From NCBI GenBank assembly GCA_013400155.1, contig VXBM01001021.1:120588-184587 (forward strand): 64,000 nucleotides of DNA, written 5' to 3'. The position numbers were made by a program, and so were the translations under genes. The notes under the pieces were generated by a model. The model worked only from the letters and a program-made list of their open reading frames with translations, had not been told where the DNA came from and did no database searches. Every line of letters starts with the position of its first letter. Within the stretch, counting starts at the first letter, position 1. Of this stretch, positions 1 through 12,480 are shown piece after piece. Source of the stretch: Helopsaltes ochotensis (lineage: Eukaryota > Chordata > Aves > Passeriformes > Locustellidae).

Positions 1-509
1 TGTTAATAAACAGTGCCCAGAGCAGAACTTCTGCATAGAAAAAGGGTGTATGTTACATCTCTCCCCCTCTCCCCTGTCTCATGCAATATTTACACAGCTG
101 TGCTTTGTAAAAAGTGTAGGGGGGGGTGTTTATTATTATTTTTTTGTAATTTATTTACCTAAGATAGCCCAGCATCTGTTTTGTGGTGAGCTTCTTTCAC
201 AAAGTTTCACAGTTGCCTTGACTGATGCAAAAGGAGGTCACGCTCCTTACTCAGTGATCTTAAAACCATTTGTTTCAAACACTTAGCCATTCTATTTGGC
301 TAATTTTGCTCTGTTCTGTGTTTTTGGTTTGTCCTCTGCTTGGAAATGTGCATCCCTGGGGGAGCCGATCTGGCTAGGTGAGTATTTTAGTTATCTGTTT
401 TATAAAATGCAGAAGTGCACAGGAATTTGCAATAATATGCATCATTTACTGGCTCTCAATATGTACTGTATATTGGCTCTGAAGATTACTAATATTTTCC
501 AGCTGCTTT

Positions 510-510
<1 letters not shown>

Positions 511-544
<34 letters not shown>
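511..544. repeat. A34 homopolymer
   Basis: Thirty-four consecutive A residues follow CAGCTGCTTTC. No AATAAA signal or processed-gene sequence is seen just upstream, so I treat it as a simple repeat rather than a retrocopy tail. The length may be imprecise because homopolymers are hard to assemble. Confidence 0.9.
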
Positions 545-546
<2 letters not shown>

Positions 547-1159
547 CAATGGAGTCTTTGCAGTGGGTCCTTTCCCATGACTGCCTACACAGGTGATGAA
601 GACTTTCCTGTGTCCTGAAGAATTAATAAGCCTGAACATTTCTATACCAGCAGCATACCACAGGAGATAAAATATTGCTTCTGCTTCCCAAACACATTAG
701 AAAAAGCAAGTCTGCTGATCTCAACTGCTAAGACAGCACATGAAAGGAATGTAGTCCATTTCCCAACCAAGATCTAATCTATAGGAGAGTTTATAGATCC
801 AAGTCAACATCCTGAATGGGTCCCAGAAGCAAACAAGAAGACTAGCTCCATTTTTGGAAGACTACTTTGAATGTGTTTAATGCCATTTTGCAGCTGAACA
901 GCCCCCATGCTGCACTATCAGATGATCTTCGAGGATCTCTGGGTCAGAGGAGATCTGTCTGGAGCTCACAAAGATTCAGACCCCAAATCAGCAAGGAATG
1001 CACAGCCAGAGTCAACCAGAGGAGTTTCTGTCTTTCAGAGCTCACCTGTGGAAAGAAAGTGTCTGCTGCTGTCTCAGTGCCAAGGAAGGTGCTAGTTTTC
1101 ACTTGGGTGTCCAAAGCGAAGCCCAAGACACATCGCTGTCTTTGCTTTAAGTTACATTT

Positions 1160-1329
1160 TGTGGGCTGTTGTGGACAGGATTCCCATCCCTGGAAGTGTC
1201 CAAGGCAAGGCTGGATGGGCTCTGAGCAACCTGGATGGTGGAAGGCGCCCCTGTCTGTGGCACGGGGTGGCACTGGGTGGGCTTTGCCTTTCCAAACCAA
1301 ACCATGCTGTGATTCTTTGATTCTCTGAT
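1160..1329 (+). mobile_element. CR1 LINE 3' fragment
   Basis: The segment reads as the 3' end of an avian CR1 retrotransposon: CATCCCTGGAAGTGTCCAAG, then GGATGG near the middle, then CCAAACCATGCTGTGATTCT, ending in the short ATTCTTTG/ATTCTCTG tail repeat. It is 5'-truncated and has no reverse transcriptase sequence, as is normal for CR1 copies in birds. It is diverged and certainly immobile. Confidence 0.85.
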
Positions 1330-2948
1330 CAACAATGGGTGGCAACAAAATGTTGCTTGGCCACCAACAACGCCTGAGGAAGGCCCATGGGTGATCAACA
1401 CAGCCCTGCCATCCCAGGAATCCTGTTCTCACTGGGAAGCATCGTTCCAGCCTTTGGCAGGGAATCGTTTTCCATGCAGGAAATCCTTCCTATATGTCTG
1501 AAAAAGGATGCAGGTGGTGTGAATTGTGTCTGGTGACAGAAATACCTCAGGTGACCTTACACTGTGACAGTGCACAAAAGATCTGCTTTTGTCAGTACGC
1601 AGCACTTAGGGGTGATGTTAGCACCAGGCCGGTTGAAACCAGCTTTAATTTGACAACTACGGGAAAATTCTTTCTGCATTTTCAACTCAGAACTCCTACA
1701 GCTCCATCTCCATTTTTAAATGATGCATTTCCTGACATCTGGAACTAGATGCAAGAAGCAAAGCCACAACACTGACCGACCGCCCGGGACCCTGCTGAAG
1801 GGATGTTTTCCTCAGGGGATTACAGCAAAGCTGAGGCATGTGCTTCAACACTTGCATGGGATTACTAATTTTATTAAAAATGGAAAGCACAGTTTAGGCT
1901 GAATCCCAAGGCCAAGTCTTTTGTGTTGTCCAGTGTCTGGAAAAAAAAAAATAAAATAAAAGCAGCCTAGGAGGGATGTGAAAACATCTAGAACTTTTCA
2001 ATCTGAACTGACTTTTGGGTGAGCAGTTCTTCCCGCACCTCCAACTGCCTTGCATGGTTTTGAGGCAGCGCTGCCAGCAGCGTGGCACGCTGTCACAGGT
2101 CTCCTGCTACTACGTGAATTGCCAAAGACAAGCTGAGCTATTGATCCAGTGGTAATTTGCTGTCAAAATGACTCTGCCTGTGATGGCAAATGAGCAATGT
2201 TAATCACTTGACTTGACGAACGCCACTGTGAAAGGCTGACGATGCTCAAAGCACCACCATGGAGCTGCTGCCTTTCTCCTGGCTCCATTAAGTTCCTGGT
2301 CCTCACTGGCCTTGACCAATTAAGAGTTTAACTTCCCCATTAAGGTGCAGTTCTGGGAAAAGTTCCGTTCAAAATAAACAACAACTTATATTGGTGAGTA
2401 ACTCATCAGCTATGCAGCAGCCTGATCCTGATTGCCTGGCAGAGAAACACACACATTTTGTGCAGTATCTGATAAAAGATCTATAATGTGCTAACACAAA
2501 CCTATCATGTAGCACCTGTGACTAACAGATTGTGATATCAAAGTCTTGATGCCTAAGTGCTCCTGTAAATGCATTAAACTTTTAGCGGCAGGAACTGTAG
2601 ACTGCCAGTGACAAGGAGCTGATATGGTATTTCAGTAAAAGTTGATAAGTGTTATTGCTCTTAGAAGAAAGGAAAAATCTTATGTTCTTGAAAACCACTG
2701 GGCAGCTTGTGTTTTGATGGGATACTGTAATGCAGGGAGCAGGGATATGGCAACACATGGACTCTATGGAAAAAAAAAGACATTTAAGGAAAGCTCTGCA
2801 TCCTACAGCTGCTGGAGTTCCTTGAAGTGTGTTCCCATCATACATTCCACTTCAAGCATCTACCTGTTCACTTGGAGTCAGCTTTTTAGGTGGCTGCCTG
2901 CATGTGGGGCCTTGTTGAATTCCATGTTAAAGAACAAAGTTCGTCCTC

Positions 2949-3117
2949 AACATGAAGAACAACTTTCCTAAGTGGGTTGCCCAGAGAGGGTGTAGAGTCT
3001 CCCTCACTGGAAATATTCAAGACTGTGCCCTGTGCTCTGGGATGACCCTGTTGGAGCAGGGAGGTGGGACCAGATGACCCCACTGTGGTCCCTTCCAGCC
3101 TGAACCCTTCTGTGTGA
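2949..3117 (+). mobile_element. CR1 LINE 3' fragment
   Basis: The sequence contains the CR1 3' region in order: GAAGAAC..CTTTCC, then GGTTGCCCAGAGAGGGTGTA, GAGTCTCCCTCACTGGAAAT and ATTCAAGAC, then GGTCCCTTCCAGCCTGAACC and CTTCTGTG at the end. It is a 5'-truncated copy belonging to a different CR1 subfamily from the copy at 1160, judging by the GTTGCCCAGAGAGG block. Confidence 0.88.
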
Positions 3118-5607
3118 AATGTTCCCGCTGCCTTTAGATATTAAGTTCAATGGAGGAAAAAATGGCACGGGTGCCTGCTGGGAGATGTGCTGAGGTGTGT
3201 AATGAAGCTGCTGCACGAGGCAGGTACAGGCAGAACAGCTCTGGGACTGACTGACCTCGCACACTGAGAACCAGAGGGCAATTCAAAGTCACATCTGGGA
3301 GATACTCAGTAAATACAATTGGCAGGGATCCTGGATGTAGACCTCCTCTGGTCTAAGGAAAAGTGATGTTCCCCAGGCTTTGTCTCTCTTCTGTAGGCTT
3401 ATGAGTATCCAAAAAAAGTTCAGCTCAAGGAAATTAATAAAGATCATGAAATTCTTGTGTCTAGTTATGATCCAGTGAAAACTGCCCACTGCAGCAAGTC
3501 ACTGAAAAGCAGTGCCAGATATTGAATACTCCAGGTCTGAAGCTGAATGTTTTCCCAGGGAAAAGGGATTATTTTTCTATTCCTTATTTTGTATAATACA
3601 TGGTTCTCATGTTTTTCATCGTATTTTCTGCAGTCAGTCCCTTGAATCACTGGCAGTAATGCGGCACAATCACTGAAAACTTCTCTGGGCTCTGAGTTAG
3701 AGCACAGCATCAAGGCCTTTGATGAGCCCACAGACCTTTTGCCTGAGGACAGATCAGACACGCTCTGCATCGCTGATGCTGGGACACACCACACATATTT
3801 TATCTTCCAGGCAGTGCCAGGCAACAACTGTGCTTAGGGCATAAAGAGCACTATCTAGGATCTCCCTTATAGCATTTTCTCTAGAATTTCCAAGATATAA
3901 TTCCAAACAGACATTGCGAACAAACTCTTGTGGTCATCTGAACTATGCCTGAATGAGCTTTTCTGATGCATATGGCATAAATAAAAATTTCTCAGTAAAT
4001 ATGGAGAAGTTTTCTTGCATACTGAGCAGAAAGCCCATGCCAGATTTAAGAAAAGCATTATTGAAGCAAGTTCTGGACTGGCTGCCTGCATGTGGTTGCT
4101 CCCTAACCAGCCATGGGGAGAGGCACGGCACTGCTAAGTTAAGGGTCACTGACACTGCAAGGGAAATACTCCAAAATAAGATCTCAGCTCCTCAGAAATT
4201 CCTCAGAAACTGTTTTCAGACAGTCCCATAGATGGTGGCATGAGAACAAGCAGCAGCAGCCCGCGTGGTTTAGTGAGCAATCATGAGGCTGACTTTAAAA
4301 GCACCAATACCACCACCGATGAGCCCAGCAGTCTAACGGGCAGCTCTCGAGCTTTCTGCAGGTTCATGGAAAATTATCAACCTCATAAGCCTCTGGAACT
4401 GTGGATATGTCTATCAGCCATGCAGTGCAAGAGGTATTATTAATTCCTTAAGGTTTTGGCACTGGAAGTCCTTGTTTCCTGGGGTTTTCAGGACACACAA
4501 AGGTCCAGCACAACGTAATGGGAGCAGAACATCCCGGGTGGAGCTCGGGCAAGGGGATCACCATGACAGAAACAGCCACACCAGCCTTCCAGTGGAAAAA
4601 AGGACCACAGAGCTCCAGCCATTTTGCAAGCCAAGTTGGTCAAGACCACAACCAAAGCTGTTTGTCTCTTCAGATACCTCAAGGAGTGCGAGGAGTGCAA
4701 ACATGTACCTTTCCTTTTAGTCCTCAAGGGACTAACCTACTGTGTGGAAATACAAGTAGAAGATCTAAGAATAAAGTAGAAGATCTAAGTAAAGAAACAA
4801 GCAGAATATCTAAAGAATCCAATAGGATACTTTGAATTTGCATCTTAAATATTTCTTTCCATGCCACGCTGTAGAAACACAATGGAAGCAGACTTGGCAA
4901 ACACCATCCATATGTTTCACAAAACGACTGAGGGAGCACAAAGTGAACATTACTCCTGGACTGGATCGAGAGAACGCATTAAAAAAATGCATAAGTGGAA
5001 TACAGATATACATTAACTCAATCTTTGCTTATTATGGAATTAAAAAACATATACCTGTAATTATGGCTTACCCCCATTACAAGCAGCTGCCACAGAGCTG
5101 AACACAGGCCAGCTTTGTGCAGGAGTTCAAAGCCAGTGTGATGTTGCCTTATTTTCTTACTAACATCATCTTTATCCTCTCTTGCCCTTCTTCTCAGTTA
5201 ACAAGAGTTATGTACTGAAAGTGCTGAGATAAAGTAATGGTAAGGAGGATACCGCAAAAGGTATTTGAAAAGCAGAAGTAATTTACTACATGTCTGCTTT
5301 GTTTTACTTCCTAAGCCTTCCTGTTGTGAAAGGAAATTCATCTTTTCTGGCAGACTCCAGCCTTTTTAGGTCGGAGAGCTCCCCAGGAGCTTTCGAGTGC
5401 AGGTAAATGGATGTGAGACTCAAGGAGCACAGCGCAAGGAACGTGGGATTAATGCTGGGGTTTGCTTTGGCTGTCACATCCGACGTACAAGGAGAGTGCT
5501 GCAGCCTTGGTCACGGGGAAAACATCTGTAAAAAAGCCCCAAAGCTGAGTCCTTTGCTCATCGCTGCAAGCCTGGTGTGCCACGAATGGAAAGGTGGTGC
5601 TGCTGGT

Positions 5608-5690
5608 GGGTGAAGCACGAAGGATGTGCACCCCGATGGGTGAAGCACGAAGGATGTGCACCCCGATGGGTGAAGCACGGAGGATTCTCA
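5608..5690. repeat. 30-bp minisatellite, about 2.8 copies
   Basis: The unit begins GGGTGAAGCACGAAGGATGT and ends GCACCCCGAT. Copies lie at 5608-5637 and 5638-5667, and these two are identical. A partial third copy (5668-5690) has two or more changes. The unit is a multiple of three and keeps open frames on both strands, which explains the repeated peptide seen in chance ORFs there. Confidence 0.9.
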
Positions 5691-8600
5691 CCCAGCACAA
5701 TCTCCACGTGAGGCAGACACCAGGGTGCCTCAGCAGAGCAAGCAGAAGCTCAGAGGAAGGGCTGTGGATGGACAGTAGGTGCAGCCTGTATCCTGCACAC
5801 AGCGGGGACCCCAGGAGTAGGCACGGGGGAAGCATCCACTGCCTAATCTAAATAGCACACGGAGTGGTTTTGTCCTCTTCTGTTCTCCAGCCAGTTTGCA
5901 CATATGTTCCGAGCATACAGCCTGCCCTCCAAAGACCACTTACAGGGGCAATCACAGGGAAGCAAAGCAGGAAGAAAAGTATCCAAAAAGGGAATTTGTT
6001 CAAGAGAAAAAAATGGAGACAGATGTAAAGCAACTAGTCACGGCTGGCGGTAAATAACCCTCTGCCTGGAGTGCTCTCTTTCTCTAAGAGGAGTTCACAT
6101 ATTCCATTTCATATTTCCTTTCTAGGAAGTCAAATCTTTTGTTTTTCTGGCATTTGTTCCTTTTCCCTTCTTTATGGTCTAAAGCTGTCTCCTCGTTTTC
6201 CCTTTCTTGCCTATGTTTTGCTGCCTTTGAAGTGCATTTCTTCTATCTCCCTCTCACGCAGACCTGATTTCCCTGCGCTGTCCCAGGCCACACCTTTCCC
6301 TGCCACCCTCTCCCAGTGCCTGTGCCACGAGCACGTGTGTGCCTCACACCTGCTCCAGTGTTTGAGTCTCCCCTCTTTCTCATGAGCACACCTCAAAATT
6401 AAGCAGATGCGACACACAGAGACGGAATATTCATCCTCTCACTCCCATAAACCTGTCAAGGCATATAGGCCAAGAAGCTATCTCTGCATAAATCTAAATC
6501 TCCTGTGAGGAAGCAATCTACTCAAAGGCAATAAAGGCAAAGGATGTATTATTATCTTTGGTGTGGATCCTACTGGGCTGGGAGGTTGGCTGCTGGCTCC
6601 TCTCTGAACTTTCCTTCCCAGCCAGAGCAGCCATCCCACAGACAAGTCTAAGCTTCCTCTCCTTGGTCTGATTTCCTCCTCCTGTTGTTTGGCCAGTAAC
6701 CCAAAGGACAGGGTTTAATTATGGAGTTTGGAAACCTGGCCTGCACTACTCTGCCAGCACGGGATAAAACTTCAGCCTGTCCTCTGAAACAGCACCATTC
6801 TGCACTGCTGATACCTGTGTTATCCCACACAGCCCAAAATGAGCCGCAGGGAAGAAATGCCAAGTTAAACAAAAGGATGGGTTTAGCCCTTAAACTTCTA
6901 CTGCGAATTTCACCGAGAAGAAAACAAAGCACTGAAGCTCAGAGATTACTGTATGCTAAAAACTGTGCCACCATTTTGACTGCAGATTAAATAAATGGCA
7001 AGGCCTCTCTCTGGAAATAAAGACATCGGAAAAGGACAGATCTGAAACTGGTCCAAGGCTCCACAGCTCCCTCTCAGAGAGGAATGCTGTGGAAAGCCCC
7101 CAGCTAAAATGGGGTGTTAACATCACTTGTACAGCTTTCAGGTGACTAAATTATTTTCTAGGCAGATGCCCCACTAAAGACTCCTAAAACATTTTACACT
7201 TCCGGAGTTGAAACCCCCGTGTCAAACGCCAAAGGCCACACGTTAGTGTCAGACCACAGCAGGATGTGTCCTTTGGGGGAGCACCTCGGGCCAGTGACAC
7301 ACCACTGCTGCCCTGGCAGGGAAGGACACTCAGCCCTGTTTTGTCCTTCACATGAGCTGTGGCTCTTCAGGTAATCCCTCTGTCAGCCGTACTCTTGCAG
7401 TGACCCTGCTTTACAGAGAAGCTGAGGCAATGAATTCAGAGGACAGGCTGCTTGGAAAGACACGGTAGAAGCACTGGGGTGGGGCTGCGTGGATATAGCA
7501 CAAGGATGGCTTGGAAGTGCATCCCACGTGGGCAGGATAAAGCTCTTTTTCCTCTCAGCTGTGACAGTGATAGATGGCTTGGTGAACCTGAGCTATATCT
7601 AGTTGGTACCTGGCTACAGTCCCTGATGCTGCAAGGTGATTTTCTGCCATTTTACAGGCAGGACTAAGCAGAATTGGGGATTTTTCTATAATAAGTGAGG
7701 AAGGTCACGAGGAAGGAAGAACCTTCTCTTGTCTGACTTGTTCTTGTCTTTCTGAGCACCTCAGGAAGTTTGACACAGGCAGCTGTGCTTCCTCACGATG
7801 GGCACCCAGTGGTGCCAGGAGCAGCAGAGGTGCTTTGGAGGTGTGAGGCTTTGGGTACTTCCCTTGCCCAGCTCAGCAGCTCAGTGCCACCATCAAGCCA
7901 GGACTTGGATGAGCCAGAGGTAACGACCACATGTGGGGAAAAACCACCAGAAGTGACAGCAGAATTAATGGCCAACCTCTGGCCGCTGCACAAATGGAGA
8001 ACATTTGTCATTAACAACGAGGACCCCAAACTTTGGGGGGAGCTGTCCCCCCCAGCCTGACAGTGATGCAGAAGCAGTGACCCCATCACTTTCCAGCCAT
8101 CTGTGTCTGCAGAGCAGGCTGCGATCTCTCCCTTCCAGCGGGCGCCGAGCTTTTGTCAGCGTCCCTGCCGCTCGGCGGGCAGAGGTTTAGCGCAAGGTGA
8201 AGCTCTGCCTTGCATCATCTGGAGCCTGGAGCTGATGGAGGGGACAGCCCCTGGTGCCCGTGGAGCAGGACACCTCGGAGCAAACACCAGAGCCCCGGGG
8301 ACGGCGGTGGCAAGGCAGTCACGGGGAGCCTGGCACTTGTCTGCCTGCAGGTCCACCCTCTCCTCCTGCCAAAGTGCCACATCTGCAGTCAATAAGGGCC
8401 CACAAGCTGGCTCCTCCTCATTAGAGGAGAGAGGGCAGCTGGCAGGGGATCCTCCAAGGGCTCCCAGGCACAGGAATCAGTCTCCTCCCAGTCTGGAATA
8501 GCCCAAATTTGGTGACTTTCTGGGCATGCTGTAAAGGACAGCTGTTTGACAGGGTCTCCAGAGAAAGCTGTGGGTATGTTTCCTACATGATGAAGGATAT

Positions 8601-9629
8601 AGGTGGCTGGCCAAGTGCCCACAGAACTGATTTTAATGCTGTGCAGGTCGAATTTACTTTTCTGTGCTGTATAGTTCATTATACACTGTGCCCTGGACAA
8701 GCATGTGTTTTTTCCAAACAAACCAAACCCAAACTATTTTAAATCCAGACAAACAAGAAAGACGGAAAGTACGTATTGCAAAAGATCCTTTGCACTTTTA
8801 GAGGACCTTCTCAAACCCTGGGAGGCACTGCTTGCCTTCCTCTAACAAATAAGACTTCTGTTATTTTTATTGGCAACAAACACTTGATTATTTAGCTGTA
8901 AGCAACACTGAAGCATTAACTTCACCTATGCGCATAGCACTGACCCAGAAAAATATTTCCAATAGTATTAAGCACCCAGATGATCTCAGGAAAAGTGATC
9001 AATGGACAGTTAAGTATGTAACATAACACAACCCAAAAAAACCACGATCAACAGGAAAGATCACACACAAAAATTAACTGAGAAGAGGCCAAAGAGCTTC
9101 CTCAACGTTCTGAAGTGTAACACCCAGTGATATCTATTTTGATATGAAGCCTCCAATCACACTTCACAGCATTACAGATTAATAAAACAACTCCTTCTGT
9201 AAGTCTCTTAAAAGTCATTACTAAGTGATCTCAAGTGCTGTATAATGCTTGAGAAGTCCTTTTACCTTATACGAGTTTAGGGATATTTATTTAAGCAGCA
9301 TAACTGATGGAGCACAGCCCAGACAGGTACTGCTTTTTGCTAGAAAAAGCTATCCCAGAACTGAATCTGGACAATTTGACAGAAAAAGACCGCCTATCTT
9401 CTGCTGCATTATTTAAATACTTCAGATATTTGGCCAAAACGCAGAAGTGACACACTACAGAAACATTCACAGCTGCAGGAGCAATAAAACCACTGCCATA
9501 TTTTCATTAGGCCGTTTTCTCAGAAGTGACGAGACGTCTAGAACTGGTCACCTCTCTAACACAGCAATTCTGATAACGGAACAGAGTGAGTGGAGATGAT
9601 GTTCTGGGGCTCTGGGAGCCGGGGCTTAC

Positions 9630-9757
9630 CTGGCTCCACTTCATGCCATCCGCTGGACTGGCTGCCACTGCCCGGAGAGCGCCCTTGGCTCGTGTAGAAC
9701 GGCTCCTCACCAGGGCTGTCCATCTCATCCTCCACAGACTTGAGACGTTTCGTGGAG
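9630..9757 (-). CDS. NFIA: NFIA coding exon 6 (internal, 128 bp)
   Basis: This exon of nuclear factor I A has a strong acceptor (a run of T, then GTGTTCTCAG) and a GTAAGC donor on the minus strand. It enters in phase 2 and leaves in phase 1. It encodes STKRLKSVEDEMDSPGEEPF, then YTSQGRSPGSGSQSSGWHEV and EP. The KRLKSVEDEMDSP block with its SP sites and the SGWHEVEPG end are diagnostic for NFIA at about residues 273-315. As I recall it, human NFIA has Gly where this exon has Ser in YTSQG. The exon is more GC-rich than its flanks. The next coding exon would begin with the rest of a split Gly codon. It was not found in the 9.6 kb to the left, so it lies outside the window. Confidence 0.97.
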
Positions 9758-12111
9758 CTGAGAACACAAAAAAAAACCCCACATGAAGGCATGGAAGAGG
9801 AAGCAAGGCACTGCTGTTGGGACATGCTTGAGAATAACCCAAGGCAGAACAGATTTAGGGCGCTTTGGTGAGATACAAAACAACGTTTCACAGGCCAAAC
9901 CCCTAAACACGCACCAGTTTGACCAGAAGTAAGTCTGACATTTAGGCTTTCACAGATTCAGAAGTAGGGCATTTTTCAAAGCACGCAGAGGTCAATAAAA
10001 AGGCAAGAATTTCATTTGCATTGCGTGGTTCTTGCAGTTTGAACGAATACGGTGATGACACACGAGATTTATTTTCACCGCCAGATTTTTTCACGGCTAA
10101 TTCTGAAAGCAAACTGTTTATCAGCTCAAACTTTTATTTTCCATCTTTTCGATTAGCTCAGACTTCAGTCCCATAAGAAGAAACACAGGCAAGTGAATGA
10201 TGGAAGAATCCATTCTTGGTTCAAATGTTCACGTTATCCTACAACAAGAAGCATTTGACTCTGCAGCTGCGCCAGCAAGCACAGAAAGCCCCCAATGGGT
10301 ATCTCTGGCCAGTGTCAGCATTAAAGAATCCCCCTGTGATACATCACACCTCCCTCACCACAGGCTCAGGACACAGAAGAGCCCTTTGAGTGGTCTCTGG
10401 TGGCCACTGGCTCCAGCAGTTCTGCAGGGAGAGGATCCCAGAGCCAAAGACATTCAGCTTGGCTCTGTTTTCCATAATGAGTTGTACAGACTGCGTGGAG
10501 ACCTTACTGAGAATTTCTCTTCTAAGTACTTTTCCAAGGCTGGGCCAGCTCACTATTTTTTTTCCCCCCCCAAAAATCTGTATTTTATTAAGACTTAAGG
10601 CATTCAAGAACAGGCTCCTCTGTGTAGGGGGAACACATTTAACAGACATAAAATCTTCCACTACTGGTTTAGAGCTTGCAGCCTCCCCACCCCAAGCTCT
10701 GCACAGGTAGGAGCTGGCGGGTATGCAAAACCAGTTGGTGAGAAACAGGAAGAATAAGTCTTATGGCATGTGTGGAATGCAGGTTTGGCCATTCCTTAAT
10801 TTAGAGAATTGTTATGTGTCAATAGGGGAAATTGTGTGCATACAATATAATTACCGCCTGATAATTCTGCTGAGTCTGTGTATTTAAAGAATTTTTTTTT
10901 TTTCCTGACTGGGAACAGCCTAATGAGAGGAAAACAAACATATTACCAAGTTATTAACTACCCATGCTGTTTATAATTAGCTCCTTATCAGTGGTAGCTA
11001 TTTGCAGAAGAATAGAAGAGCAACAACTGAGCTCTTAAGTAACATTAATAACCTCACTTTTTCTTCTGGAGTCACCAGTAAATTCTACCTGAGAATGGTG
11101 CTAATGATGAGTGCTGTAGGCTACACAGTTTACAGGCAAGAAAAAAACAGCCCAAAGTTTTTAATTGATGCGTAATGGGAATTGTAGTCACCGAGCTTCA
11201 GAACGTGCACGCTAAGTGCAAGACAGAATGTTCTTCCAATCACTGCAAACTGTGGGAAGCTACTGCTAAGAGCCTCTCGTTAAGGATTATTATTTTTAAA
11301 ATAAAAACAACAGCTATATTCAAACTATAGAGATTTTTCACACGTGCACTTGCTCACTGCAAAGCTGGCAGCACTGCAGGCTGAGATAAAAACGTGCAAG
11401 AGCGTTGGGCTGGAGTTAGACTTTCTTGTCATGTCTTTGAAATAAGTGATCTATTTTGGCTGTGGGGGAAAAAAAAAATCAATCTGGTTCCTTAATAGTG
11501 TTCAAGACTACTCGAGTGACTGAGCTTGTTTATAAATCTAATCTCATGGATGATTAAAGTGAAAGGTAAAAAATAAAAAATATCCTTGTTTGATAGCTGG
11601 CATCTAAGCCGAAATCAAAATCAGATGGGGCAGTCATCTGCATTAGCAATTCAGTTTTCCAAAGGCTGAGTCACAAACTTCTAAATGCTTCATGAAAACT
11701 AAATGCTGTATAGAACAAGGTCCTAAAACAGTCTTAGTCTCACAGGTAACACTTTTTACAATAAAGAATACATGTGAGTCTATCTTAAGACTTTCCTTGC
11801 ATCTTATTATGCTTCAAGTTCTCTTCTGCCACAAGCTGAAACTCCACCATTCCAGTGGAACTTCTCCTGATACACCCAGATACAACCAGGAGCCACACAA
11901 GTCCACGCAGCAGTTTTCCTTAGAGCCTTGTACACACTAGAAGAATTTCACTGCAATCCAGCTGAACATTCAGCTCTGGGAACCTGAAGCAGCTCCACGT
12001 CGTGAGGCCCCCAAACAGCTTGTCAGAGAATTTAATGGTTACTTTCCCAGATGAGTAATGATGCTGGCCTGGGTTTCCAAGGAACCTGGTAGTAGGCAGA
12101 GATTAAATTAC
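9758..12111 (-). other. NFIA: NFIA intron 5
   Basis: This complete 2354-bp intron runs from the GTAATT donor of exon 5 to the acceptor of exon 6. It is AT-rich, with short A/T runs (for example near 10560 and 10893) and no recognised repeat element or RNA gene. A short intron such as this, holding no repeat I can identify, is a reasonable place to look for conserved splicing or enhancer elements, but none can be named from the sequence alone. Confidence 0.9.
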
Positions 12112-12229
12112 CTGGTAGAGGATGTGCTAGGTAAAGACCTCCTCATTGCTCCTGGGCTCATGCTGTAGTATGAAGAACTTTCCAAATCTGAGAGGGAGAA
12201 ATTAGGGCCTGTTCCTGCAGCTATCGGTG
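12112..12229 (-). CDS. NFIA: NFIA coding exon 5 (internal, 118 bp)
   Basis: This exon of nuclear factor I A follows a TTTGTTTCCCCAG acceptor and ends CTACCAG before GTAATT, a donor with a non-consensus +5 base. It enters in phase 1 and leaves in phase 2. It reads (T)PIAAGTGPNFSLSDLE, then SSSYYSMSPGAMRRSLPST and SST, matching NFIA at about residues 234-272. The peptide is rich in Ser, Thr and Pro, with a paired Tyr and an Arg-Arg-Ser motif. It belongs to the C-terminal regulatory half of the protein, which governs activation or repression rather than DNA binding. Skipping this exon would shift the frame. Intron 5, which follows, is the shortest complete intron in the window (2354 bp). Confidence 0.96.
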
Positions 12230-12460
12230 CTGGGGAAACAAAAGAGATTGCAGTCAGTAAGTCATGTGAATATGGCATGAATTGCACTTCAAAATCACTT
12301 TCTTCTGCCTCATGAGTGTGTTTAGTTTCACGATGGGAACAGGTGGGATGTGGAAATTAGGAAACGCTAATGGTACCTGGCATTGCAATCAAGAAGATGG
12401 AAATTTTATCAAGAATACAATGTTCCATGACATAGAATCTCTCTTACATCCCTCCAAAGA

Positions 12461-12480
12461 TATTATTATTATTATTATTA
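12461..12480. repeat. ATT trinucleotide microsatellite
   Basis: About six to seven ATT units are followed by a T/A-rich run. It lies 230 bp upstream of exon 5 on the sense strand, where it reads as AAT repeats within intron 4. Confidence 0.85.

Larger units (their letters stand above)
1..9629 (-). other. NFIA: NFIA intron 6, 5' part (runs off the left edge)
   Basis: This is non-coding sequence downstream of exon 6 in the direction of transcription. No further NFIA exon was recognised in it; the next exon should carry a Thr-Leu-Lys-Lys-Ser-like motif. It holds two CR1 fragments (1160-1329 and 2949-3117), a 34-base A tract (511-544), a 30-bp minisatellite (5608-5690), a weak MIR-like scrap near 7380-7440 and a CpG-moderate block near 8130-8330. 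The many short open frames have no family features and are interrupted by repeats, so I treat them as chance. Confidence 0.85.

Noticed and set aside
481..544. A34 tract as the tail of a processed pseudogene
   Set aside because: No AATAAA signal, coding sequence or target-site duplication could be seen upstream.
867..1432. Overlapping open frames of about 150-160 codons on both strands
   Set aside because: They run into the CR1 fragment at 1160-1329 and have no recognisable protein features.
7375..7470. Possible MIR-like fragment (TTTACAGAGAAGCTGAGGCA)
   Set aside because: Only about 20 bp resemble the MIR core. This is too short to separate from chance.
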